Below the pieces are notes generated by a model. The model saw only the letters and a program-made list of their open reading frames with translations, did no database searches and was not told the origin of the DNA. Shown here in pieces: positions 1 to 5,586 of a stretch of DNA of 6,190 bases (position 1 is its first letter; every line of letters starts with the position of its first letter). The stretch is taken from positions 1 through 6,190 of the forward strand of contig DAOVXR010000114.1 of the NCBI GenBank assembly GCA_030636065.1, read 5' to 3'. Both the position numbers and the translations under genes were made by a program. This stretch comes from Sedimentisphaerales bacterium. Lineage in GTDB: Bacteria > Planctomycetota > Phycisphaerae > Sedimentisphaerales > SM23-30.

Positions 1-616
1 CCGGCTTACCGGGCGAGACGGAACCAACCATCGCCGGTGGAAATTTAATCCCATGGTTGAAGACACACAGAAAGAGGATCGTCCCACATATAAGATTCAT
101 CACAACCCCGGCCGATATGACAATCATTCGCTGCCAGATTGCCTTATTGCCGAAAGCCCGCGGGTTGTCGGACGGCGTGTCCGCGGCGACATCTTCCTGG
201 CCTAACATTTTGACAAAGCCGCCAAGTGGAATAAGACTTATTCGATATTCGGTCTCGCCTTCTTTGGCTGAGCCGGACGGTATCACAAAACCCAGCGCGC
301 CTTTACCGTCCTTGCCGTGGATGATTGTGGGCAATATGCTCACTTGATAACCGCCCTTGATTCTGCTTATCCCGATGAGAACCGGCCCGAAGCCGATGGA
401 AAAAGCCTCGACCATAATCCCGACACTCTTGGCGGCGGCGAAATGGCCCAGTTCATGGACAAAAATAATCGCGCCAAAGCCGAGCAGTACCTTGCAGATA
501 TCCCAGGCTCGCTGAGGGTCTCTGATTACAAAAATTGCCAGCGCCACCATCAGGACAAGCATGATAGGCATTCTTTTTTTTGAGTTGTGTTCTTTAATTT
601 CTACTGATTCCGTCAT
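1..616 (-). CDS. rseP: Site-2 intramembrane zinc metalloprotease RseP (M50 family), N-terminal part, cut by window edge
   Basis: Reading from ATG at 616 to the window edge gives 205 codons with no stop. Residues 54-58 are HELGH, the HExxH zinc and catalytic motif of M50 proteases, inside a hydrophobic segment (about 43-65). A further membrane segment at about 17-31 precedes it, so the catalytic motif lies about 30 residues later than in E. coli RseP. FSIGFGP (72-78) and ISLIPLGGFVKMLGQED (126-142) are the conserved membrane-associated beta strands. Residues 162-184 form the next membrane helix, carrying AGVVMN in place of the usual AGPxxN. The sequence then enters what should be the first PDZ domain (PPAMVGSVSPGKP). 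The family cleaves membrane-bound anti-sigma factors or signal-peptide remnants within the inner membrane. An AGGGA-like site lies about 9 nt before the start. It lies downstream of dxr on the same strand, a common bacterial gene order. About 33 extra residues sit between FSIGFGP and EYRISLIPLGG compared with E. coli. The C-terminal half (PDZ domains, LDG motif) lies outside the window. Confidence 0.93.
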   Translation of the reverse strand, partial: MTESVEIKEHNSKKRMPIMLVLMVALAIFVIRDPQRAWDICKVLLGFGAIIFVHELGHFAAAKSVGIMVEAFSIGFGPVLIGISRIKGGYQVSILPTIIHGKDGKGALGFVIPSGSAKEGETEYRISLIPLGGFVKMLGQEDVAADTPSDNPRAFGNKAIWQRMIVISAGVVMNLICGTILFLCVFNHGIKFPPAMVGSVSPGKP

Positions 617-891
617 TCGTCTTTCCCTGTTTTTTATTTGTTCGTATATTAACTAAAACGTGTGTAATAGCATGCGCATTTGCGCTGGTCGGCCCTTTTT
701 TTTGTCCGAATTTTCATTCGATTTTGGGCATTTTACGGTAATAATGCCCCGAAACAACAAGAAATCGTTAAAATTTATGTTGCCAAAAAGCAACACCACC
801 GTAAATATGCGCGCTTTTGCGCATTAATTGCACATAATTGAGCATAATTGAACGGTTATTCATTTTGCGTTGGGTGGCACCTTTCTGTATT
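617..891 (-). other. Structured dxr-rseP intergenic spacer
   Basis: This is a 275 bp gap with no credible coding sequence. It contains several short perfect inverted repeats: CGAAT/ATTCG (707-711, 716-720), GGGCATT/AATGCCC (726-732, 743-749), GTTGC/GCAAC (779-783, 790-794) and ATGCGC/GCGCAT (807-812, 819-824). Near the dxr end are close-spaced copies of CATAATTG (833-840 and 843-850, with CATTAATTG at 822-830). None of the hairpins is followed by a U-tract in the dxr-to-rseP direction, so I see no clear intrinsic terminator. The genes may be cotranscribed through the spacer, or rseP may have its own promoter here, but I found no strong -35/-10 pair. Confidence 0.5.
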
Positions 892-2076
892 TCAGAGAGG
901 TGTTTTAACCTGTTTTCTTCTTAAAAGTAACAGGCTCACTTCGTCGCGAGCATATTTATCCGCCTGCATTAATTGTTGTAAGTTCGGGTTTTCAATCCAG
1001 TTATGTTCGTTCATACAGCATTCGGTCAGCGCGGCGATCTGTGTAAAGCCGATTTGTCCTTTCCGGAAGGCCTCAACCGCTGATTCGTTGGCCCCATTGA
1101 GCACCGCCCCCGCCGTCCCACCACGGCCGGCGGCCTCAAAACCCAGCCTGATGGCCGGGAAACGCTGAAAATCGGGTGGTTCGAAGGTGAGTTGGCCGAG
1201 TTCATGCAAATTCAGCCGGCTGGTAGGACAGTTCAGGCGTTTCGGGTATGTCAGGGCATATTGTATCGGCAGTCGCATATCCGGCGGCGACATCTGGGCT
1301 ATTACTGAACCGTCGCAAAACACTACCAGTGAATGAATTATGGATTCAGGATGGACCAAAACCTCGATTTGTTCCGGCCCCAGGCCAAAAAGCCAGTGGG
1401 CCTCGATTATCTCCAGCGCCTTGTTCATCATCGTGGCTGAGTCGATGGTGATTTTCGGCCCCATATCCCAGGTTGGATGATTCATAGCGTCAGAAAGGCT
1501 TGCCCGGTCGATTTCTTCGGCGGTGGCGGTGCGAAACGGGCCGCCCGAAGCGGTGATAATGACCTTTTCAACCTCGTTACGGCTGCCGGAGTGCATGGCC
1601 TGCAGAATCGCCGAATGCTCACTGTCAATCGGTAAAATAGTGGCTCCATACCGCTGGGCCATGGGCATCAGCAGCGACCCGGCAACGACAAGCGATTCCT
1701 TGTTGGCGATAGCGACAGTTTTGCCCGCTTTGGTAGCTGCCAGAGTAGCCGGCAACCCGGCCGCACCAACCACGGCCGCGATTACAATATCACAGTCGGG
1801 ATCAACCGCCAACTCGACCAGGCCGTCCGGGCCTGCGAGAATTTCGGTGTCTGAGCGCCTCTCGACGGCCTTTTCCAAATCTTTCAGGTGTGTCGGGTCG
1901 GTCAGGACGACTTTTTTCGGCTGGTATTTACGTACCTGCTCGGCCAAAAGCCGCCAGTTGGAATGCCCGCTGATGGAAATAACCTCATAATCCCCGCCGA
2001 GCGAATCAATTACCGTTAGGCTGTTACGGCCAATGGAACCGGTCGAGCCTAAAATGGCAACACGTTTTTTATTCAT
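892..2076 (-). CDS. dxr: 1-deoxy-D-xylulose 5-phosphate reductoisomerase
   Basis: This 394-residue cytosolic enzyme converts 1-deoxy-D-xylulose 5-phosphate plus NADPH to 2-C-methyl-D-erythritol 4-phosphate in the MEP pathway. Its length is normal for the family. The N-terminal Rossmann motif GSTGSIG is at residues 10-16, with NKES at 125-128. The divalent-metal ligands are in DSEH (D151, E153) and MNKALE (E222). TASGGPF (S177), NHPTW (H200, W203), S213, N218, K219 and VHPES (H242) match the substrate loop and active site of E. coli IspC. No catalytic residue is missing. The frame is open up to 2202, but upstream residues are not DXR-like and contain a good promoter. I start at ATG 2076, which gives MNKKRVAILGSTGSIG and has a GGTGGG stretch about 8 nt upstream. 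ATG 2082, two codons earlier, is a plausible alternative. The stop is TGA at 892-894. It is divergent from the rhomboid gene and upstream of rseP. Confidence 0.97.
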   Translation of the reverse strand: MNKKRVAILGSTGSIGRNSLTVIDSLGGDYEVISISGHSNWRLLAEQVRKYQPKKVVLTDPTHLKDLEKAVERRSDTEILAGPDGLVELAVDPDCDIVIAAVVGAAGLPATLAATKAGKTVAIANKESLVVAGSLLMPMAQRYGATILPIDSEHSAILQAMHSGSRNEVEKVIITASGGPFRTATAEEIDRASLSDAMNHPTWDMGPKITIDSATMMNKALEIIEAHWLFGLGPEQIEVLVHPESIIHSLVVFCDGSVIAQMSPPDMRLPIQYALTYPKRLNCPTSRLNLHELGQLTFEPPDFQRFPAIRLGFEAAGRGGTAGAVLNGANESAVEAFRKGQIGFTQIAALTECCMNEHNWIENPNLQQLMQADKYARDEVSLLLLRRKQVKTPL

Positions 2077-2091
2077 ATCCATAGCCCACCC

Positions 2092-2120
2092 AGTATATTG
2101 CAGACAGGCTGTTATTACAA
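2092..2120 (-). promoter_or_regulatory. Predicted sigma70-type promoter for dxr
   Basis: On the minus strand, TTGTAA (2120-2115) and TATACT (2097-2092) are separated by exactly 17 bp. They match the -35 and -10 consensus at 4/6 and 5/6 positions. Transcription would begin near 2085, only a few bases before ATG 2082 or 2076, which implies a nearly leaderless mRNA. The call is from pattern match only. Confidence 0.45.
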
Positions 2121-2180
2121 CGAAAAAACGCAACCACTGGATTCCCCCTGCTCTGTCGCATTTTGAGACAGTGCTTGATT

Positions 2181-2210
2181 TTGGCACAAAAACCGGTAAC
2201 ATTGTGTAAA
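2181..2210 (+). promoter_or_regulatory. Possible promoter of the rhomboid gene
   Basis: TTGGCA (2181-2186; 5/6 to -35 consensus) and TGTAAA (2205-2210; 4/6 to -10) are 18 bp apart. This would start transcription just ahead of the ribosome binding site at 2225. The match is weak, and TTGATT (2175-2180) with TAACAT (2197-2202) is a competing pair. Confidence 0.25.
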
Positions 2211-2224
2211 AATGAACAGTGAAC

Positions 2225-2229
2225 AGGAG
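2225..2229 (+). promoter_or_regulatory. Ribosome binding site that fixes the rhomboid GTG start
   Basis: AGGAG lies 7 nt before GTG 2237, an ideal Shine-Dalgarno distance. The same site lies inside the reading frame if the earlier in-frame GTG at 2219 is used, so 2237 is the preferred start. Confidence 0.75.
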
Positions 2230-2236
2230 TATTAAC

Positions 2237-3106
2237 GTGGGATTTCAGGATCGAAATTATTCTCATAAACCCCAGGGCTTTGGCAGTGGCGGTGGGTTCG
2301 GCGGCGGCGGAATGCAACAAGGTGGTATGGGAATATTTCTCCCAAGAATCACACCTATGGTGAAATATCTGCTGATTATCAATGTCGCGGTGTTTTTTCT
2401 TCAGTCGGTGCGGCCGGGCGGTTTGGAGGAATGGTTCGCTGCGAGCGGGGGAACCTATATGGAGGCCTTGCAGATTTGGCGACTGGTAACGTTTCAGTTT
2501 CTGCACGGCGGCACAAGTCATCTTGTGTTCAATATGTTGGGCTTGTACTTCCTCGGAACTATCCTGGAGCGAAGCTGGGGCTCGAAACAATTCCTTTATT
2601 TTTATCTTATCAGCGGAGTAGTAGGGGGATTATTATTTGTTGTTGCCAATACCTTCGGTGCTTTTGGTGTTTCATATCTGGTTGGTGCTTCCGGCGGGAT
2701 ACTGGCGTTGCTGATGGCCTGCGCGATACTCTTCCCACATATTAAGGTGCTGTTGTTTTTTATTGTGCCGGTAAATATCCGGGTGATAGCGGCAGCTTTG
2801 GCCCTGATCTATTTTTTCAGCGTACTAAGGGATTATAACGCGTTCGGCTCGAATGCCGGGGGCGACCTGTGCCATCTGGGCGGTATGGCAACAGGATTTG
2901 TGTGGGTAATGGGCCGAGGTCGTTTTACTGCGTTATGGCGGAAACATCAGACAGGCGCTTATCAACGCAAAATCGAACAAGTGGAAAAGACACAGTTCGA
3001 GGTGGACCGTATTCTGGCTAAGGTTCATCAGCAGGGATTGCAAAGCCTGTCGCGTAAGGAAAAACAGATTCTGCAGAGAGCTACGGAAGATCAGAAGAAG
3101 TATTAG
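2237..3106 (+). CDS. Rhomboid-family intramembrane serine protease
   Basis: This 289-residue membrane protein starts at GTG. Residues 14-33 form a glycine-rich, disordered cytoplasmic head. The first membrane helix is at about 41-57. WRLVTFQFLHGGTSHLVFN (81-99) is the rhomboid L1/TM2 signature, with H95 and N99 in the positions that form the oxyanion environment. GASGG (150-154) supplies the catalytic serine S152, and DLCHLGG (210-216) supplies the catalytic histidine H213, so the dyad is intact. Membrane segments lie at about 100-110, 119-138, 148-167, 171-196 and 213-226. The C-terminal 50 residues are charged and soluble (VDRILAKVHQQGLQSLSRKE, 256-275), resembling the DUF6576-type tail found on many bacterial rhomboids. 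Rhomboids cleave transmembrane substrates, but the substrate here is unknown. It is divergent from dxr. No intrinsic terminator is visible after the TAG at 3104-3106. Confidence 0.92.
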   Translation: MGFQDRNYSHKPQGFGSGGGFGGGGMQQGGMGIFLPRITPMVKYLLIINVAVFFLQSVRPGGLEEWFAASGGTYMEALQIWRLVTFQFLHGGTSHLVFNMLGLYFLGTILERSWGSKQFLYFYLISGVVGGLLFVVANTFGAFGVSYLVGASGGILALLMACAILFPHIKVLLFFIVPVNIRVIAAALALIYFFSVLRDYNAFGSNAGGDLCHLGGMATGFVWVMGRGRFTALWRKHQTGAYQRKIEQVEKTQFEVDRILAKVHQQGLQSLSRKEKQILQRATEDQKKY

Positions 3107-3126
3107 AGAAGAAAGTTGTGAGTTGT

Positions 3127-3237
3127 GAGAAAAGAGGGAACGAGGAAACGGGTGAACAGGTGGACGGGTGAACGAGAAAAGAGGGAACGAGGGAACGAGG
3201 AAACGGGTGAACAGGTGAACGAGAAAAGAGGGAAGAG
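3127..3237 (+). repeat. 47-bp GA-rich tandem repeat, about 2.4 copies
   Basis: Unit 1 (3127-3173) and unit 2 (3174-3220) both begin GAGAAAAGAGGGAACGA and share GGAAACGGGTGAACAGGTG. Each is 47 bp, although small insertions sit at different places inside them. A third partial unit (3221-3237) repeats the first part. The internal word GGTGAAC recurs at shorter spacing. The strand is almost purely G and A with scattered C. I treat the frames open across it as repeat artefacts. Confidence 0.85.
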
Positions 3238-3250
3238 AAGAAGAGTTGAA

Positions 3251-3283
3251 CGTCCAACATTCAACGCTCAACATTCAACGTCG
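3251..3283 (+). repeat. 14-bp tandem repeat (CAACATTCAACG type)
   Basis: CGTCCAACATTCAA (3251-3264) is followed directly by CGCTCAACATTCAA (3265-3278) and the start of a third copy, CGTCG. Two differences separate the full copies. This is an extragenic low-complexity phrase, not coding as far as I can see. Confidence 0.8.
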
Positions 3284-3330
3284 AATAAAGAGAACAGAAG
3301 AAACAAAGATAAGAAAAATACAGAAAATAT

Positions 3331-3406
3331 TTAACCACGGATTAACACGAATTAAGAGAAGAGAAAAACATAATCCGCAGATTACGCAGATTTCACGGAT
3401 TAAGAG
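3331..3406 (+). repeat. 9-bp periodic GATTA/CACGGATTAA-type extragenic repeat
   Basis: The region contains CCACGGATTAACACGAATTAA (in two parts from 3335) and then CGCAGATTACGCAGATTTCACGGATTAA from 3376, in which words of the form CxCAGATTA/CACGGATTA recur every 9 bp. TAATCCG (3371-3377) and CGGATTA (3396-3402) are inverted and can form a 7-bp stem with an 18-nt loop. I recall this phrase as widespread between genes in planctomycete-like genomes. Its function is unknown. Confidence 0.7.
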
Positions 3407-3433
3407 GGTCCGCCACAGGCCCACCCTACAGGG
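3405..3433. repeat. Imperfect palindrome of the GTAGGGTGGGC type
   Basis: AGGGT-CC-GCC-ACA-GGC-CC-ACCCT (3405-3427) is a 23-bp palindrome interrupted by two mismatched CC positions. The right arm can instead pair with the following AGGG (CCCT 3424-3427, AGGG 3430-3433), so two hairpins compete. No U-tract follows, so a terminator for the rhomboid gene is not supported. Confidence 0.6.
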
Positions 3434-3534
3434 CTAATACCATCGCCTGTCTCATGGCGAGTACATCAGACGCTGCCACCCATTACAAATTCAATTAATA
3501 AATAATAATTTAAAAAACAAAATCATTCCGTAAA
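3434..3534. other. Gene-free AT-rich spacer
   Basis: A short inverted repeat TCGCC/GGCGA (3443-3447, 3456-3460) is followed by a very AT-rich stretch (about 3482-3526), including AATTCAATTAATAAATAATA. No gene is visible. The change from the repeat mosaic to AT-rich sequence may mark the left edge of the accessory segment, but no direct-repeat attachment site could be identified. Confidence 0.4.
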
Positions 3535-3562
3535 AGCGGACAAGATAGTGCATTAGGCATTC

Positions 3563-3592
3563 TTGAGAACATCTTGAGCCTGTTTGTATGTT
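3563..3592 (+). promoter_or_regulatory. Possible promoter ahead of the methyltransferase leader
   Basis: TTGAGA (3563-3568; 5/6 to -35 consensus) and TATGTT (3587-3592; 4/6 to -10) are 18 bp apart. Transcription would start near 3599, giving a leader of about 140 nt that contains both alternative hairpins at 3608-3674. The -35 lies in an 11-bp-spaced direct repeat, TCTTGAG (3561-3567 and 3572-3578), which could also serve as a protein-binding site. Confidence 0.3.
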
Positions 3593-3607
3593 TAGGTTAG
3601 TCCGCTA

Positions 3608-3681
3608 CCTGAATATACAAGTAGGCTTTTTCTATGCCCATTTGTGTATTCAGGCAGGAATTACACAGATGGGCTTTTCTA
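3608..3681 (+). promoter_or_regulatory. Three-arm DR-IR-DR element with two mutually exclusive hairpins
   Basis: Arm 1 (3608-3626, CCTGAATATACAAGTAGGC) pairs with arm 2 (3636-3654). This gives eight perfect base pairs, then a G-U, four Watson-Crick pairs and a few looser ones, with a T-rich loop. Arm 2 also pairs with arm 3: GCCCATTTGTGTA (3636-3648) with TACACAGATGGGC (3662-3674), 13 bp with a single G-U. The second hairpin is followed by TTTTCT. Arms 1 and 3, with their downstream CTTTT(T)CTAT, are imperfect direct repeats (3611-3634 and 3658-3681). On the RNA the two hairpins cannot coexist. The layout resembles an antiterminator/terminator switch in the leader of the methyltransferase gene, but the T-tract is short. 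A DNA-level recognition element is the main alternative. Confidence 0.55.
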
Positions 3682-3742
3682 TTGGTCACGACTGATATTA
3701 AGGCCCCAGAGACACGGCGTTCTTATTAGTAGTAATTTGTTT

Positions 3743-5530
3743 ATGAAAATCAAAGTGGCCAGACAATTCCAGGATTTAATCTTTCCCCTGACGGATCAGG
3801 AAAAGTCTGCGCTTGAGAAATCTATTTTGAGGTACGGTGTGAGAGACAGCCTGGTTGTTTGGGAGAATGGGGCGAATTACCTGATAGACGGCTTACATCG
3901 TTGGGAAATAATACAAAGGCATAAGATCAGCGAATATCAAGTCACTAAACTACATTTCGACAACAAGCATGAAGCAATAAATTGGGTGATAGATAATCAA
4001 TTGGGCAGGAGGAATTGTACGCCGGATGCTATATCTTATCTTCGTGGGGTTCGATACCAGAATGAGAAGCAAAACCACGGCGGGGATAGAAAATCAAGTG
4101 GTAACAATTGCCACTTGAATACGGCGGAGAGATTATCTGAAGCTTATAAAGTCAGCCCTAAGACAATCAGAAATGATGAAAAATATACCACCGCTGTTGA
4201 AGCCGTTGCAAAAATATACCCTTCACTCGAAAAACGAAGGGATGTAAAGCGTAAGATACTGACCAGGCAGATCAGTGCATCGAAAAAGGACATCATAGAA
4301 TTATCACAATTGGCTCCGACTCACATCAAGCAGGTCGTCTCTGGGGCCAAAGAATTGTGGCAGGTCAAAATTGAGATAGAGCAACAAAGAAAGAAGCGAA
4401 AAAAGAAATCTGTAAGGGTAGTATTGCCAGAAGACATCAAGCTATATCTTGGAGATTGCATGGAGATACTACCAACGTTGAAAGAGAACTCGATAGATGC
4501 TGGTCTTCTTGACCCCGCATACGGTGTAGGATTCGAAGGCAAAGAAGATGATAATTTCACACCGGCGCACATCGAGAAGTACAATCTGATTGAAAAGGCC
4601 CATTTTATTGGCAACAGAAGTGCCGCATTAAAAGCGGGGCTTTATGATCTATCATATGAGGGAGCAAAAAAGTACCAGCAGAAATGCCTAGAGTGGGGCC
4701 GTGAATTGATCAGGATTATAAAGCCAGGAGGTCACATATTGTCCTTCTGTTCAACAAGGATGTACCACCGGATGGCTTGTGGATTAGAAGATGCGGGATG
4801 GGAAGTCAGGAATATCGTGATGTGGCCGTTTGGAACGGGTTTTCCGACGTGGACCCCGGTTTCCCAGCATATTGACAAGATGCATGGGAAGAAGGGAGTG
4901 GTAGTCTGCGAGAATCCCAATCGCAAGAACAGGATCAACTGGGACAAAAATGAGAAGCAGATTGTCGCCCCTGCAACGGCTGAGGCAGAGCAATGGGAGG
5001 GATACTACGGCAACGTGAAGAACAGCTTTGAGCCAATTTTGCTGGCGAGAAAACCGCTAAGCGAAAAGACCGTCGCAGAGAACGTCCTCAAGTGGCACAC
5101 TGGCGCCCTGAACATCCAGGCATGCCGCATACGTAATAATGGTCAGGAGTCTGGCAATGGTCGTTTCCCCGCTAATGTCATCCTATCACCGGAATCGGCG
5201 GAGGTGATAGACCAACAGGCCGGCCACAACGTATCACAGTATTTCTATTGCCCAAAGCCCTCGGAGAAAGAGAAGAATTGGGGATGTGAAGATACCGGTA
5301 ATACGCATCCCACGATTAAGCCAGTGAAGCTCCTCAGGTGGTTGTTGGATTTGGTCGCTCCACCTGGCTCTACTGTAATAGACATCTTCTGTGGCAGTGG
5401 GACCACTGGCATGGCATGTGCTTTGAACCACCTCAAGTTCGTTGGAATAGAAAAAGAAAAGACATATTACCAGATAGCCAAGCAGAGAACCATGGCTGCT
5501 TATAAAGAACAGCAGAGTAATAAGAACTAG
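3743..5530 (+). CDS. ParB-like nuclease-fold/HTH protein fused to a beta-class DNA methyltransferase
   Basis: This is a 595-residue two-part protein. Residues 1-90 resemble the ParB/sulfiredoxin fold, with LIDGLHRWE (47-55) as the GxxR-type motif. Residues 91-160 contain a helix-turn-helix typical of phage ParB-like proteins (TAERLSEAYKVSPKTIRND, 127-145). A basic linker (EQQRKKRKKK, 213-222) leads to the methyltransferase. Motif IV is DPAY (257-260), where DPPY is usual. KPGGHILSF (327-335) follows. WEGYYGNVKNSFEPILLARK (418-437) and RFPANVILS (474-482) are landmarks of this phage-type family. HPTIKP (522-527) and IDIFCGSGTTG (546-556, motif I, S-adenosylmethionine binding) come last. The order IV then I defines the beta class. 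The product is probably N6-methyladenine, but N4-methylcytosine is not excluded. I start at ATG 3743, because the upstream in-frame GTG 3644 would make the hairpin region coding. No clear Shine-Dalgarno site precedes it. No nuclease partner is visible. Confidence 0.9.
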   Translation: MKIKVARQFQDLIFPLTDQEKSALEKSILRYGVRDSLVVWENGANYLIDGLHRWEIIQRHKISEYQVTKLHFDNKHEAINWVIDNQLGRRNCTPDAISYLRGVRYQNEKQNHGGDRKSSGNNCHLNTAERLSEAYKVSPKTIRNDEKYTTAVEAVAKIYPSLEKRRDVKRKILTRQISASKKDIIELSQLAPTHIKQVVSGAKELWQVKIEIEQQRKKRKKKSVRVVLPEDIKLYLGDCMEILPTLKENSIDAGLLDPAYGVGFEGKEDDNFTPAHIEKYNLIEKAHFIGNRSAALKAGLYDLSYEGAKKYQQKCLEWGRELIRIIKPGGHILSFCSTRMYHRMACGLEDAGWEVRNIVMWPFGTGFPTWTPVSQHIDKMHGKKGVVVCENPNRKNRINWDKNEKQIVAPATAEAEQWEGYYGNVKNSFEPILLARKPLSEKTVAENVLKWHTGALNIQACRIRNNGQESGNGRFPANVILSPESAEVIDQQAGHNVSQYFYCPKPSEKEKNWGCEDTGNTHPTIKPVKLLRWLLDLVAPPGSTVIDIFCGSGTTGMACALNHLKFVGIEKEKTYYQIAKQRTMAAYKEQQSNKN

Positions 5531-5572
5531 CAAAATAAGGATTTCGTAACGAGTGTGTTTTTATTTTTAAGT

Positions 5573-5577
5573 AAGGA
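5573..5577 (+). promoter_or_regulatory. Ribosome binding site of the DUF3102-type gene
   Basis: AAGGA lies 9 nt before ATG 5587. Later in-frame ATGs (5596, 5602) are too far from it, so it supports the first ATG. The 56-bp gap from the methyltransferase stop suggests a shared transcript with separate translation initiation. Confidence 0.6.
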
Positions 5578-5586
5578 TGTATAGTT

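Noticed and set aside
726..749. Intrinsic terminator after dxr
   Set aside because: The 7-bp hairpin is not followed by a U-tract in the direction of transcription.
1523..1990. 155-codon open frame antisense to dxr
   Set aside because: It lies wholly opposite the strongly conserved dxr sequence, and its composition reflects third-position GC bias of the real gene.
2077..2202. N-terminal extension of DXR by 42 residues
   Set aside because: The extra residues do not resemble the family, and a good promoter lies within them. The conserved protein begins at MNKKRVAILG.
2212..2235. Seven-codon minicistron (MNSEQEY) ending one base before the rhomboid GTG
   Set aside because: It has no ribosome binding site of its own and would contain that of the rhomboid gene. 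Too short to separate from chance.
3125..3334. Open frame of 69 codons over the GA-rich repeats
   Set aside because: It translates a tandem repeat into a highly charged low-complexity peptide, starts inside the repeat and has no ribosome binding site. The opposite strand is also open for the same reason.
3331..3406. CRISPR array
   Set aside because: The repeats are 9 bp periodic with no unique spacers, and no cas genes are present.
3535..3606. tRNA-like segment: 7-bp acceptor-like stem and 72-nt length
   Set aside because: No D, anticodon or T-arm stems can be formed at the right places, no GTTCRA T-loop is present, and the 3' end is ACCT, not an N-CCA or usual discriminator context.
3644..3742. 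N-terminal extension of the ParB-methyltransferase from GTG 3644
   Set aside because: It would translate the alternative hairpins and has no ribosome binding site. The ParB-like homology begins at the ATG at 3743. The start still remains somewhat uncertain.
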